Made by a program: the position numbers and the translations under genes
Assembly (NCBI GenBank): GCA_003220495.1
Contig: QHSP01000051.1
Span: 1-49,626, forward strand
DNA: 49,626 nucleotides
Reading direction: 5' to 3'
DNA from: Candidatus Rokuibacteriota bacterium
GTDB taxonomy: Bacteria > Methylomirabilota > Methylomirabilia > Rokubacteriales > CSP1-6
Shown: positions 1 to 8,603 of the stretch, in pieces
How the letters are laid out: each line of letters starts with the position of its first letter
How positions within the stretch are numbered: position 1 is the stretch's first letter
The notes under the pieces: model-generated
What the model saw: the letters and a program-made list of their open reading frames with translations, nothing else
Databases searched by the model: none
What the model was told of the DNA's origin: nothing

Positions 1-1
1 C

Positions 2-190
2 GGAGCTCGCGAGCGAATCAAGCTCGTGAAGCTCATCTGGGACTTCGTCGGCACCGAGTTCGGCGGCCGCCAGCTCCAGTACGAGATGTTCTATTCGGCG
101 TCGCAGCCGGTCGTGAATCGGCGCATGTTCCGGTCGTACGACTGGACTTCAGCCAAACTCATGGTCGATCGTTGCCTCAACGAGTACTGA
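2..190 (+). CDS. 4-hydroxyphenylacetate 3-hydroxylase (HpaB) family, C-terminal fragment
   Basis: This is the 3' end of a gene that begins before the window; 62 codons and a TGA stop are visible. The visible peptide contains the stretch [16 protein letters not shown]. This resembles the conserved C-terminal region of HpaB/PvcC-type FADH2-dependent monooxygenases and of 4-hydroxybutyryl-CoA dehydratase, where a G(T/S)EFGGRxxxYE pattern is typical. Family members hydroxylate phenols with reduced flavin supplied by a separate reductase. The catalytic part lies outside the window, so the substrate cannot be inferred. It lies 228 bp upstream of an amidohydrolase on the same strand, and catabolic genes occur further downstream, which fits an aromatic or heterocycle degradation role. 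The family call is fairly good; monooxygenase versus dehydratase cannot be decided. Confidence 0.7.
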   Translation, partial: GARERIKLVKLIWDFVGTEFGGRQLQYEMFYSASQPVVNRRMFRSYDWTSAKLMVDRCLNEY

Positions 191-211
191 TGCCTGGCGT
201 GCGCGCTGTGG

Positions 212-383
212 CAGGCCGACGGGGGTGCCAGTCGGGCGCGGCCGGGGTCGAGACGACCACGCGGCACGCGTGCGCTGCCCCACGGCGGCTGGGCTGCATC
301 CGGGCGCGTCTCGTCCGCCGCCGCATGGAGGGAACGGGTCCCTTCGACCCCGACCGCACCCGCCTGCCACCCCCGTCGGCCTG
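212..383. repeat. long imperfect inverted repeat between two catabolic genes
   Basis: Positions 212-258 and 337-383 are reverse complements at 40 of 47 positions by hand alignment; the outermost 16 bases (212-227 and 368-383) match perfectly. The 78-base interior holds a shorter GGCGGC/GCCGCC pair. As RNA this would form a very stable hairpin between the hydroxylase stop and the amidohydrolase Shine-Dalgarno. There is no T-tract. It could be a processing or attenuation structure, or a REP-like element. Confidence 0.75.
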
Positions 384-418
384 TCAACGCGCACAAGCTT
401 GAATCCTGAGGAGGCCCA

Positions 419-1612
419 GTGCCGACGCTAGGTTTGGTGAACATCGCGGCGATTGCGACCGGGATTTTGGGGGCGCCTAGGCTTGAGGCTGAGGCGATTC
501 TCGTTGAGAACGGGCGAGTCACCGCGATCGGCGCCGCGTCGCGGACTGGGGCGGCGCGGGCCGATGTAGTGGTCGATTGCGTGGGAACGACGGTCATTCC
601 GGGGTTGATCGACTCGCATTGTCATGTGGTGCTGGGGGATTACACGCCGCGGCAGAAGACCGTGGACTTTCTCGATTCGTACGTGCACGGCGGGATCACG
701 TCGGTGGTGTCGGCGGGCGAGGGGGTGCACGCGCCCGGGCGGCCGCACGATGCCGCGGCGGCGAAGGCCCTGGCCATCGCGGCGGCGAAGTGCTTCGAGC
801 ACTTCCATCCGAACGGGATGAAGGTCAACGCGGGCTCGGTGGTGCTCGAGCCCGGGCTCACCGACGCCGACTTCGCCGAGATGGCGAGGCACGGCGTTCG
901 TCACGCCAAGTATGGCTTCGGCGGTTACGCGGAGCCTCGGGACGGCGAGCCCGAGGTGCGGCTCGCGCAGAAGCACGGGCTCTGCGTCATGTCTCACAGC
1001 GGTGGCTCGTCTATCCCGGGCTCGAGCCCGATCAGCCACGAGGTCTTGCTGCACCTGCGACCCGACGTATGCGGTCACGTGAACGGCGGCACGACGTCGC
1101 TCGACGAGGCGGGGATCGACCGGATCATCGCCGAGTCGCCGATGGCGCTGCAGATCGTCCAGGCCGGAAACCTCCGCTCGTCTCTCTTTATCGTCAAGCG
1201 GGCGCGCGAGGCCAACGCCCTGGCGCGCCTGTGCGTGGCCAGCGACACGCCGACCGGGACGGGCGTGATGCCTCTCGGCGTCATGAAGAGCGTCTGCGAG
1301 ATCGCCTCGCTCGCCGATCTCTTCCCGGAAGTCGTGATCGCCCTCGCCACCGGGAACAACACGCGCGCCTTTCGCCTGGCGGCTGGCACCGGGACGATCG
1401 CCGTCGGCGCCCCGGCCGATCTGGTCGTATGCGACGCGCCGTCGGCCTCGCTCGCCGCCGACGCGCTGACGGCGATCGCCCGTGGCGATATCCCCGGCAT
1501 CTCCTGCGTCGTCGTCGACGGCCAGGTGCGGGTCGGGCGCAGCCGCAACACGCCGATGGCCAAGCGGCTCTCGACCTTCAAGGGTGTCGCGGTCGCGGGC
1601 GCCGGCCACTGA
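419..1612 (+). CDS. enamidase-like amidohydrolase
   Basis: A 397-residue cytoplasmic metal-dependent hydrolase of the amidohydrolase superfamily. The GTG start is set by TGAGGAGG about 4 bases upstream. Visible metal-site residues are H67 and H69 (DSHCH), K164, H193 (MSHSGG), H220 (GHVNGG) and D276 (ASDTPTG). The blocks GDYTPRQKT, SIPGSS and RSRNTP closely resemble, from memory, enamidase of Eubacterium barkeri. That enzyme hydrolyses the cyclic enamide 1,4,5,6-tetrahydro-6-oxonicotinate to 2-formylglutarate in nicotinate fermentation. In that enzyme I recall a glutamate as bridging ligand; here the aligned residue is Lys164, which could be carboxylated as in most of the superfamily. Its neighbours are an HpaB-type hydroxylase upstream and, 12 kb downstream, molybdenum hydroxylases, the class that performs the first step of nicotinate breakdown. 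The other dedicated genes of that pathway are absent, so the substrate is open. Confidence 0.8.
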   Translation: MPTLGLVNIAAIATGILGAPRLEAEAILVENGRVTAIGAASRTGAARADVVVDCVGTTVIPGLIDSHCHVVLGDYTPRQKTVDFLDSYVHGGITSVVSAGEGVHAPGRPHDAAAAKALAIAAAKCFEHFHPNGMKVNAGSVVLEPGLTDADFAEMARHGVRHAKYGFGGYAEPRDGEPEVRLAQKHGLCVMSHSGGSSIPGSSPISHEVLLHLRPDVCGHVNGGTTSLDEAGIDRIIAESPMALQIVQAGNLRSSLFIVKRAREANALARLCVASDTPTGTGVMPLGVMKSVCEIASLADLFPEVVIALATGNNTRAFRLAAGTGTIAVGAPADLVVCDAPSASLAADALTAIARGDIPGISCVVVDGQVRVGRSRNTPMAKRLSTFKGVAVAGAGH

Positions 1613-1741
1613 GGACCGCAGTCCGAAGCTCCTGAAGGCCCTCCCTGGGGTGCCGTTACCGCCCCACCCATTCGGGCGATTCCCCGTCCGCTCGCCGCCG
1701 GGCATGCTGGCGGTGAACGATAGTTATCGATGGAGGATCGA

Positions 1742-2608
1742 ATGAACGGATTGCAGAGCCTCTCGAACGATCTCGCCCTCGCGGTGGAGCGCGCGGGTCG
1801 CGCGGTCTTCGCCGTCAACGGGCGCGCCCGACTCGGGTCGACCGGCGTGCACTGGCGGCCGGGGCTGGTCGTGACCGCCGACCACACGGTGCACGTCGAC
1901 GAGGAGGTCACGATCACCGGGCCCGACGGTCGAGCGCTGACGGCGCGGGTGGCGGGCCGCGACCCCACGATAGACGTCGCCGTCCTCAAGGTCGACGCGC
2001 CCGGTGTCGCCGTGGCCGACGTCGCGGATTCAGACGCGGTCCGCGTCGGCCACATCGTGCTGGCGCTGGGCGCGGGCCCGCGAGCGAGCTGGGGGGTGGT
2101 GAGCTCGATGGGGGAGGGACGGATGTTCCACCTCGACCTGACGCTCTACCCGGGCTTCTCCGGCGGCCCGCTGGTCGACCCGCAGGGGCGGGTCGTCGGC
2201 ATCAACACCTCGGGCGCGTCCCGACACTGGCAGCTCGCCATCCCTGCGGCGGCCGTGAACCGTGTGGTCGACGAGCTGCAGCGCCGCGGCCGCATTCCGC
2301 GGGCCTACCTCGGTGTGAGCACGCAGCCCGTGCGCCTACCGGAGCCGGTGCGGCAGCGGCTCAACCTCGATCAGCAGACGGCCGTCATCGTGGTCGAGGT
2401 GCAGTCGGGTAGCCCGGCCGCCGCGGCGGGCCTGACGATCGGCGACGTCATCGTCTCGCTCGGCGCGACTCGCATCACCGATCCCACCGATCTCAAGTCG
2501 ACCTTGAGGCCGGACCGGGTCGGCGAGAGCATCACCGCATCGGTGCTTCGCGGCGGCGAGCCGCGGGATTTGCAGCTGACCGTCGGCGAGCGCCCGCGCC
2601 GATCCTAG
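1742..2608 (+). CDS. HtrA/DegP-like serine protease with one PDZ domain
   Basis: A 288-residue trypsin-fold protease. The catalytic triad is visible as H48 (TADHTVH), D78 (TIDVAVLKVD) and S140 (PGFSGGPL). One PDZ domain follows at about 205-288. GGAGG at 1732-1736 lies 5 bases before the ATG at 1742; an in-frame ATG at 1730 overlaps that Shine-Dalgarno and is less likely. No signal peptide or membrane segment is seen. HtrA proteins usually act in the periplasm, so this one is either cytoplasmic or exported by an unseen route. The usual GNSGG motif is changed to GFSGG, but the nucleophile remains. A second, PDZ-less protease starts 24 bases downstream, so the two probably form an operon with the LuxR-type gene. 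Confidence 0.85.
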   Translation: MNGLQSLSNDLALAVERAGRAVFAVNGRARLGSTGVHWRPGLVVTADHTVHVDEEVTITGPDGRALTARVAGRDPTIDVAVLKVDAPGVAVADVADSDAVRVGHIVLALGAGPRASWGVVSSMGEGRMFHLDLTLYPGFSGGPLVDPQGRVVGINTSGASRHWQLAIPAAAVNRVVDELQRRGRIPRAYLGVSTQPVRLPEPVRQRLNLDQQTAVIVVEVQSGSPAAAAGLTIGDVIVSLGATRITDPTDLKSTLRPDRVGESITASVLRGGEPRDLQLTVGERPRRS

Positions 2609-2632
2609 GCAGCGCGAAGTGCAGGCAAGGCG

Positions 2633-3187
2633 ATGAACGCGTTGATCGACATCGCGGCCCTTGCGGAGCAGCTGCGCAGGGTGACCGTCGAGGTGACGGA
2701 CGCCGGTGAGCTCCTGGGCTCCGGCGTGCTGTGGCCGGCGGGCTGCGTCGTCACGAATGCGCACGTCGTGCGACGGCCCGAGGCCACCCTGCGGCTGGTC
2801 GACGGACGGTGTCTGCGCGCCCGGGTGCTGGCGCGTGATGCGGAGGCCGACCTCGCGTTGCTCGGCGTTCCAGGAACAGGCTTGCCGGCCGCGACGCTTG
2901 CCGAGCCGGACACCGTCCGGATCGGCTCGTTCGTCGCCGCCGTCGGCCATCCGCTCGGTGTTCGCGGCGCGCTGAGCACGGGCATCGTGTGCGCGATCGG
3001 CCCGATCGAGCGAAACGGACGCTCGTGGATCCAGGCGGATCTGCATCTGGCGCCCGGGAACTCCGGCGGCCCGCTCGCCGATGCCGCCGGCAGTATCGTC
3101 GGTCTGAACTCGAGAGCCGCCGGTCCCCTGGCGCTCGCGGTGCCGATGAGCGTGGTCACGCGCTTCGTTCACGCCGCTCGGGTCTGA
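2633..3187 (+). CDS. small trypsin-like serine protease, no PDZ
   Basis: A 184-residue protein consisting only of the HtrA-type protease fold. The triad is intact: H44 (TNAHVV), D73 (EADLALL) and S144 (PGNSGGPL). It lacks a PDZ domain and any obvious signal sequence. It is similar in layout to the preceding protease and follows it by 24 bases, which suggests an old duplication with loss or gain of the PDZ domain, or a heteromeric complex. The LuxR-type regulator begins about 5 bases after its stop, so co-translation is likely. The fold and catalytic call is firm; the substrate is unknown. Confidence 0.82.
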   Translation: MNALIDIAALAEQLRRVTVEVTDAGELLGSGVLWPAGCVVTNAHVVRRPEATLRLVDGRCLRARVLARDAEADLALLGVPGTGLPAATLAEPDTVRIGSFVAAVGHPLGVRGALSTGIVCAIGPIERNGRSWIQADLHLAPGNSGGPLADAAGSIVGLNSRAAGPLALAVPMSVVTRFVHAARV

Positions 3188-3192
3188 GCGTG

Positions 3193-3858
3193 ATGGAGGG
3201 CCGGCGACTTCCGCCCGTTCCACGCGAGCGCGAGCCGTCGACCGCGATCGTCGTGGTCGCCGGCAGCGAGCTGATCGCCGCGCGCCTCGAGGCGCTGCTG
3301 CGGAGCCGATCCGGTCTGCGCGTGACTGTGAGCGCTCCCGCCGAGCTCGCCCGGCGCCTCGACGACCATGCTCCCGCGGTCGTCGTGCTGGCGTTGCCCT
3401 CGGACGCGGCGGCGCGTGCGCTCGAGACACTTCGCGGGCTCCCGAGCGTCGAGGCCGTGGTGCTGCTCTCGTCGGATCCGCCGGGTGCCTGGACGGCTCA
3501 GGCTCGCCGCCTGGGCGTTCGCGCGGTTCTTCGAGACGACGTGACGGCGGAGGAGCTCGCTGCCGCGATCGCCGCCACGCGGGCCGGCCTCGTCGCTCTC
3601 CATCCCGACGCGCTGAAGGAATCGACCCAGGCGCGCGCGTCAGAGTCCCGTGGCGGCGCGACGGCCCTGACCCCCCGCGAGCTGGGGATCCTCGAGATGA
3701 TGGCGGAAGGGATGAGCAATCGCACCATCGCAGCCCGGCTCGGAATCTCGAGCCAGACCGTGAAATTCCACGTCGCCTCGATCCTCGCCAAGCTCGGTGC
3801 GGCAAGCCGCACCGAGGCGGTCACATTCGGCGTGCGGCACGGACTCATCGCGCTCTGA
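3193..3858 (+). CDS. LuxR/FixJ-type regulator with degenerate receiver
   Basis: A 221-residue protein: receiver-like domain at about 17-135, then a LuxR helix-turn-helix at about 150-212 (LTPRELGILEMMAEG, then VKFHVASILAKL). The DNA-binding half looks normal. The receiver half lacks the phosphorylation chemistry: the acidic pair after strand 1 is replaced by VVAGSE, and the phospho-acceptor Asp after strand 3 is Ala67 (VVVLALP). It is therefore predicted to act without His-Asp phosphotransfer, perhaps by ligand binding or oligomerisation. It sits in a run with two serine proteases, so it may control them or be controlled by proteolysis. A GTG immediately before the ATG is an alternative start. 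Confidence 0.8.
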   Translation: MEGRRLPPVPREREPSTAIVVVAGSELIAARLEALLRSRSGLRVTVSAPAELARRLDDHAPAVVVLALPSDAAARALETLRGLPSVEAVVLLSSDPPGAWTAQARRLGVRAVLRDDVTAEELAAAIAATRAGLVALHPDALKESTQARASESRGGATALTPRELGILEMMAEGMSNRTIAARLGISSQTVKFHVASILAKLGAASRTEAVTFGVRHGLIAL

Positions 3859-3892
3859 GCCCTCGGCGAGCGCGCGAGGACCGGACGGGGAG

Positions 3893-4264
3893 CTAGCGGT
3901 GCGCCATCTCGAGAACCGCGGCCCGGAGCTCGTCGCCGTCGACCGGCTTCATCAAGTGCATCTGGAACCCTGCCGCCCGCACGCGCGTGCTGCGAGCGCC
4001 GGCCGGCACCAGCGCGATGGCTGGGACGGTTCGACCCAGACGGACGTGCAGCTGCTGGAGCTGCGAGAGGAACTCGCCTCCGGCCGCCTCGGCCGATGCG
4101 AGGTCGCACACGATGACGTCGGCGATGAGCGCGGCCCTGAGGGCGTCGGCGGTCCCGGCGGCGGTGACGATCGCGCCCGAGAATTCGAGCACCGACCGGA
4201 GGAAGTGTCGAGCGAGCTGCTCGTCGTCGATCACCAGGACATGAATTCCTCTGAGCTCGGTCAT
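3893..4264 (-). CDS. single-domain response regulator
   Basis: A 123-residue stand-alone receiver domain. The key residues are present: acidic pair D13/D14 (VIDDEQ), phospho-acceptor D54 (VIVCDLA) and K106 (LMKPVD). The usual Thr/Ser on strand 4 is replaced (IALVPAG). No output domain is attached, so it should act by protein-protein contact or in a phosphorelay. It converges with the LuxR-type gene (34-bp gap) and lies downstream of an AraC-type gene on the same strand. No cognate kinase is adjacent. The bases just before its ATG contain TTAGCAT about 7 nt upstream and no clear Shine-Dalgarno, so a leaderless mRNA is possible. Confidence 0.85.
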   Translation of the reverse strand: MTELRGIHVLVIDDEQLARHFLRSVLEFSGAIVTAAGTADALRAALIADVIVCDLASAEAAGGEFLSQLQQLHVRLGRTVPAIALVPAGARSTRVRAAGFQMHLMKPVDGDELRAAVLEMAHR

Positions 4265-4363
4265 GGGTCCAAATGCTAACTGGAGCGTCGCCTCCGCACC
4301 GAGGTGGCGGGCGACAAGTTTCGGGTTGTAGGCGACATCGGAGCGGACGAGAGACGCGACCGC

Positions 4364-5368
4364 TTACTCGGCGCCGCTGCGGAACGACCGGGGCGAGCGT
4401 GCGAACCACCGCTGGAATGCCCGGCGGAACGCGCTCGGATCTTCGTAGCCGAGCAGGAACGCCACTTCGGAGACGCCGTGCCGGCCATCACGCAGGAGCG
4501 CCGGCGCCATCTCCTGGCGAAGCTCGGTCAGGAGCTTCGCGAAGGTCGTTCCCTCCTGGCGGAGCTGGCGCTGGAGTGTCCGAGCGCTGACCCCGAGGGT
4601 CCGGGCGACTCCCTCCAGAGTCGGGGTCCGCTCGCTCAGCTCTGCCCACAGCACGCGGCGTACCCGCTCGCGGAGCGTGCGCTCCGCGCCGATGCTCGCG
4701 AGCGTCTGGTCGGCGAGGGTGTCCAGATAGCCGACCAGGGTCTTGTCGGCCATGGCCAAGCGTCGCGCCAGCTCATCGCTTCGCAGGAGAAATGACGAGG
4801 CCAGCGCACCGAACTCGAGCGGCGCGGAGAAGAACCGTTCGTACTCCTTGACGTCGGCGGGCTGTCGATACGAGAGCTGGACGAGGACCGGTGTTACCGG
4901 CGCGCCGGCCATCTCCCGGCACGCCGACAGGAGGGCCGCGAGGCGCGCGTCGACGGCGGGTCGGAACGCCCGCAGCGCCGGCTGAACGTCCAGGCGCACC
5001 CAGGTCGCGTCACGCTCGGTGTCGATGCGGACGACCAGCGCATCCGAAACGACCCGGCTGTAGTGGGCGAAGCGATTGAGCGCCGACCCGAGGGTGCTGC
5101 TGTGGGCGGCCGCGTAGCCCACGAGACCCCACTCGCGCACCGAGGTCTCGGCGCCGAGTCGGAGCCCGAACGCGGGATCGGTCACGCGCGAGGCGGCGAC
5201 GTGCCAGAGGCGTGCCACCGCGGCGAGTGGGATCCGCGCGTCCGGATCCCGCAGCTGCCGCTCGTCGACCTTGGCCTCGCGCAGCAGCACCTCGCGAGCC
5301 AGGCCGAGCTCTCCGAGCCGCTCCAGCTGGACCAGCACCAGGCGCACGAGCCCCGAGGGTTCCTTCAC
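4364..5368 (-). CDS. AraC-family transcriptional regulator (OruR/ArgR type)
   Basis: A 334-residue regulator. The N-terminal approximately 200 residues match the arabinose-binding-like domain found in OruR-type AraC proteins (for example FGLRLGAETSVREWGLVGYA). The C-terminal approximately 100 residues hold two helix-turn-helix motifs (GVARTLGVSARTLQRQLR and VSEVAFLLGYEDPSAFRRAF). Length is typical. It is transcribed away from the efflux operon beginning at 5449, with an 80-bp divergent gap, so it may regulate that operon. This is inferred from position only; the ligand is unknown. Confidence 0.88.
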   Translation of the reverse strand: MKEPSGLVRLVLVQLERLGELGLAREVLLREAKVDERQLRDPDARIPLAAVARLWHVAASRVTDPAFGLRLGAETSVREWGLVGYAAAHSSTLGSALNRFAHYSRVVSDALVVRIDTERDATWVRLDVQPALRAFRPAVDARLAALLSACREMAGAPVTPVLVQLSYRQPADVKEYERFFSAPLEFGALASSFLLRSDELARRLAMADKTLVGYLDTLADQTLASIGAERTLRERVRRVLWAELSERTPTLEGVARTLGVSARTLQRQLRQEGTTFAKLLTELRQEMAPALLRDGRHGVSEVAFLLGYEDPSAFRRAFQRWFARSPRSFRSGAE

Positions 5369-5436
5369 AGTGGCGCCTCCTTGCCGGTAGAGTATCTGAC
5401 AATGTCTCCTGGCGGACGCGCCGCCCGCGGACTTGC

Positions 5437-5442
5437 TACCCT
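5437..5442 (+). promoter_or_regulatory. possible leaderless -10 element of the export operon
   Basis: TACCCT preceded by TG (TTGCTACCCT) lies 6 bases before the ATG at 5449. This spacing would place the transcription start at or near the start codon. No Shine-Dalgarno is visible before that ATG. No clear -35 element is seen. Confidence 0.35.
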
Positions 5443-5448
5443 GGATTC

Positions 5449-6657
5449 ATGAGCAGCCCCGATCTCTCGACTCTTCGGATCGACGAGCACGCGCGGCGCG
5501 GGCCGCGGCGACTCGGCTGGCGGACGCTCGCCGTTGCGCTCGTGGTGGTGCTCGCGGCCGCCGCCGGGCTGTTCGTCGCGCTGCGCGAGAAGGCTCCGGA
5601 GATCGAGGTGGCGGCGGTGCGCGCCGACAAGGGAGGCCGCGCGGCGCTATTGAACGCGAGCGGCTACGTCACGCCTCGCCAGCGCGCGACGATCGCCGCC
5701 AAAATCACTGCGCGCGTCAACGAGATCTACGTCGACGAGGGCATGCAGGTCGAGCCGGGACAGGTGCTCGCGAAGCTCGACGATTCCGACGCGCGCGCCC
5801 GGCTGGCTTCCGCGATAGCCGAGCGCGACGCGATCGCGGCGACCCTGGGCGATCTGCGGGTGAATCTCGACAACGCCGAGCGCGAGCTTCGGAGGGTCGA
5901 GGAGCTGTGGGAGCGCAAGCTCGTCGCCGAGCAGAACCGCGATCAGGCCAAGATGGCGGTGGACAGCTTGAAGGCACGGATCGTGCTGGCCCGCGAGCAG
6001 GTCGGCGCCGCCGAGGCGCGGGTGAAGGTCGCGCAGCAGGATCTCGACAACTGCACGGTGCGCGCGCCCTTCGGCGGCATCGTGGTCTCCAAGGACGCGC
6101 AGCGTGGCGAGATGGTCTCACCCGTGTCCGCGGGCGGCGGCTTCACGCGCACGGGCATCGCGACGATCGTCGACATGGCCTCGCTGGAAATCGAGGTCGA
6201 CGTGAACGAGTCGTATATCGCGCGGGTGAAGGCGGGCCAGCCGGTCACGGCCGTGCTCGACGCCTACCCCGACTGGCAGATCCCGGCCAAGGTGCGCACC
6301 GTGATCCCGACGGCCGACCGGCAGAAGGCGACGGTCAAGGTGCGGGCGACCTTCGATCGCCTGGATCCGCGCATCCTGCCCGACATGGGCGTCAAGGTCA
6401 CGTTCCTCGGCGAGGAGCGAGGCGCGCCCGCGACCGCGGGACGGGTCCTGATCGCGCGCGCGGCTCTGGTCGAGGAGGGCGGGATCACGGCGGTGTTCGT
6501 GCACCGCGACGGAAAGGTTGAGCGGCGGGCGGTGCGGCTTGGCCAGGCCCGCGGCAACGAGCAAGAGATCATCGCCGGCCTCTCGGACGGCGAGCAGGTC
6601 GTCACCACCGGAGCCAAACAACTCCGTGACGGCCAGTCCGTGCGTGTGAAGCGATAA
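5449..6657 (+). CDS. MacA/HlyD-type periplasmic adaptor
   Basis: A 402-residue membrane-fusion protein. One N-terminal membrane anchor lies at about 25-45. Next come a biotinyl-lipoyl-like half (ITARVNEIYVDEGMQVEPGQ), a coiled-coil hairpin at about 115-195, the second lipoyl half (CTVRAPFGGIVVSKDAQRGE) and a beta-barrel plus membrane-proximal domain. The adaptor would link an inner-membrane ABC transporter to an outer-membrane channel. It is followed by an ATPase and two FtsX-type permeases, matching MacAB-like systems. The ATG at 5449 was chosen because residues upstream in the same frame do not look like an adaptor. The AraC-type gene is divergent. Confidence 0.88.
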   Translation: MSSPDLSTLRIDEHARRGPRRLGWRTLAVALVVVLAAAAGLFVALREKAPEIEVAAVRADKGGRAALLNASGYVTPRQRATIAAKITARVNEIYVDEGMQVEPGQVLAKLDDSDARARLASAIAERDAIAATLGDLRVNLDNAERELRRVEELWERKLVAEQNRDQAKMAVDSLKARIVLAREQVGAAEARVKVAQQDLDNCTVRAPFGGIVVSKDAQRGEMVSPVSAGGGFTRTGIATIVDMASLEIEVDVNESYIARVKAGQPVTAVLDAYPDWQIPAKVRTVIPTADRQKATVKVRATFDRLDPRILPDMGVKVTFLGEERGAPATAGRVLIARAALVEEGGITAVFVHRDGKVERRAVRLGQARGNEQEIIAGLSDGEQVVTTGAKQLRDGQSVRVKR

Positions 6658-6690
6658 CCAGGCGCAGTGCGCGCTGAGCACAGGAGACTC

Positions 6691-7416
6691 ATGGTCAGCA
6701 TCGATGGGCGTGGAGACGGCAAGAGCCTGATCCGAGCGCGGGGGCTCGGGAAGACCTACCGCAGGGGAGGCGAGGAGATCCACGTGCTCCAGGGGCTCAA
6801 CCTCGACGTCGACGCCGGCGATTTCGTCGCGTTCATGGGGCCGAGCGGCTCCGGCAAGACGACGTTGCTCAACCTGCTCGGCGGCCTCGACGTGCCCTCG
6901 GCGGGAAGCGTCACGGTGGCGGGCGACGAGATCACGCGCATGTCCGGGGCCAAGCTGACCGCCTGGCGCGCGCGTCACGTCGGGTTCGTCTTCCAGATGT
7001 ACAACCTGATTCCGGTCCTCACGGCGTTTCAGAACGTCGAGCTGCCGCTCTTGCTCACCGGCCTGTCGAAGGCGGAGCGTCACCGACACGTCGAGACCGC
7101 GCTGGCCGTCGTGGGGTTGACCGATCGGATGCGCCACTACCCACGCCAGCTTTCGGGCGGACAGGAGCAGCGTGTGGGCATCGCGCGCGCGATCGTCGCC
7201 GATCCGACGTTTCTGCTGTGCGACGAGCCGACGGGCGACCTCGATCGGAAGAGCGCCGACGAGGTCCTGGATCTGCTCGACCGCCTCGTCCGGGACCACG
7301 GCAAGACGGCGCTGATGGTGACCCACGACCCGCTGGCCGCCGCGCGCGCGCGCACTGTCCTCCACCTGGAGAAGGGCGTGCTCGTGGAATCCGTGGCGGC
7401 CGGCAACGCGCGGTGA
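6691..7416 (+). CDS. MacB/LolD-type ABC transporter ATPase
   Basis: A 241-residue ATPase. Walker A (GPSGSGKTT, about 50-58), Q-loop ([10 protein letters not shown]), signature [14 protein letters not shown] and Walker B ([12 protein letters not shown]) are all present, as is the switch histidine (MVTHDP). The signature has Glu where most paralogues have Gln in SGGQQQR. The ATG at 6691 follows AGGAG with good spacing; a GTG at 6667 in the same frame lacks one. It energises the adjacent FtsX/MacB-fold permeases, so the system is probably a mechanotransmission-type exporter of lipoprotein, macrolide or peptide substrates rather than a pore-type transporter. Confidence 0.9.
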   Translation: MVSIDGRGDGKSLIRARGLGKTYRRGGEEIHVLQGLNLDVDAGDFVAFMGPSGSGKTTLLNLLGGLDVPSAGSVTVAGDEITRMSGAKLTAWRARHVGFVFQMYNLIPVLTAFQNVELPLLLTGLSKAERHRHVETALAVVGLTDRMRHYPRQLSGGQEQRVGIARAIVADPTFLLCDEPTGDLDRKSADEVLDLLDRLVRDHGKTALMVTHDPLAAARARTVLHLEKGVLVESVAAGNAR

Positions 7417-7462
7417 GACCCCCCGCACGCACGCGCGGGATCCGTCTCGTCGGGGCTCGACG

Positions 7463-8602
7463 GTGAAGTACCTGCATCTCGTCGTGAGCAACCTGCTCCG
7501 CAAGAAGACGCGCACGGCACTCACCGCCGGGTCGTTCGCGGTCGCGCTGTTTCTCTTCGGCATCCTGGCGGCCGTCGACGGCGCCTTCAAGCAAGGTGTG
7601 GACGTGGCGGGCGTCGACCGGCTGGTGGTCCTGAACCGCGTCTCGATCATCCAGCCCCTGCCGCTCGCCTATCGGGATCGGCTCGCGAGAATCCCCGGCG
7701 TGACGAAGGTGACGTTCGCCAACTGGTTCGGCGGTGTGTACCAGGACGAGCGCAACTTCTTTCCGCAGTTCGCCATCGACCGCGAGAGCTATCGAGAGAT
7801 GTATCCCGAGTTCGTCGTGCCCGACGACCAGTGGCAGGCCTTTCTCGGCGACAAGGAAGGCGCGATCGTCGGCGAGGCGCTGCTCGAACGCTTCAAGTGG
7901 AAGCTCGGCGACCGCATTCCGATCAAGGGGGCGATCTTCCCGGGAAGCTGGGAATTCAACATCCGCGGCGTCTACCGGGGACGGCGGCCTCAGGACGACA
8001 CCACGCAGTTCTGGTTCCGCTGGGACTACTTCGACGAGCGCAAGACGTTCACGAAGGGTGTGGTGGGCTGGTACGTGATTCGCATCGCCAACCCCGACGA
8101 CGCCGTGCGCCTGGTGAAGGTGATCGACGAGCAGTTCGCGAACTCGCCGACCGAGACCAAGACCGACACCGAAAAAGCCTTCGCGGCGTCGTTCGTGAAG
8201 CAGATGGGCAACATCCAGCTCCTGATCATGAGCGTCGGCAGCGTCGTCTTCTTCACGCTCCTGCTGGTGACGGGCAACACGATGGCGATCGCGGTGCGCG
8301 AGCGCACGCGCGAGCTCGCGGTCCTGAAGGCGGTCGGCTTCCGGGACGGCTTCGTGCTGGCGCTGGTCATCGTGGAGACGATGACCGTCGCCGCGGTCGG
8401 CGGCGGGCTCGGGCTCGGGCTGGCGAAGCTCTTCACCTTGCGCGGCGATCCCACCGGAGGGCTGTTGCCCTTCTTCTACGTCTCGCCGCAGTCGATCGCC
8501 TCCGGGTTCGGCCTGGCGCTGGCCGTGGGCCTGGCGGCCGGCATCCTCCCCGCGTTGGCCGCGAGCCGGCTGCGCGTGGTGGACGCGCTCAGACGGATCT
8601 GA
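7463..8602 (+). CDS. FtsX/MacB-family permease
   Basis: A 379-residue inner-membrane protein with the MacB layout: one N-terminal helix (about 17-40), a large periplasmic domain (about 45-255) and three C-terminal helices forming the FtsX domain. The conserved cytoplasmic turn [15 protein letters not shown] is present. GTG start. It follows the ATPase by 46 bp. The next permease starts after a single intervening base, so both are co-translated and probably form a heterodimer, in contrast with MacB, which is a fused homodimer. Confidence 0.87.
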   Translation: MKYLHLVVSNLLRKKTRTALTAGSFAVALFLFGILAAVDGAFKQGVDVAGVDRLVVLNRVSIIQPLPLAYRDRLARIPGVTKVTFANWFGGVYQDERNFFPQFAIDRESYREMYPEFVVPDDQWQAFLGDKEGAIVGEALLERFKWKLGDRIPIKGAIFPGSWEFNIRGVYRGRRPQDDTTQFWFRWDYFDERKTFTKGVVGWYVIRIANPDDAVRLVKVIDEQFANSPTETKTDTEKAFAASFVKQMGNIQLLIMSVGSVVFFTLLLVTGNTMAIAVRERTRELAVLKAVGFRDGFVLALVIVETMTVAAVGGGLGLGLAKLFTLRGDPTGGLLPFFYVSPQSIASGFGLALAVGLAAGILPALAASRLRVVDALRRI

Positions 8603-8603
8603 C

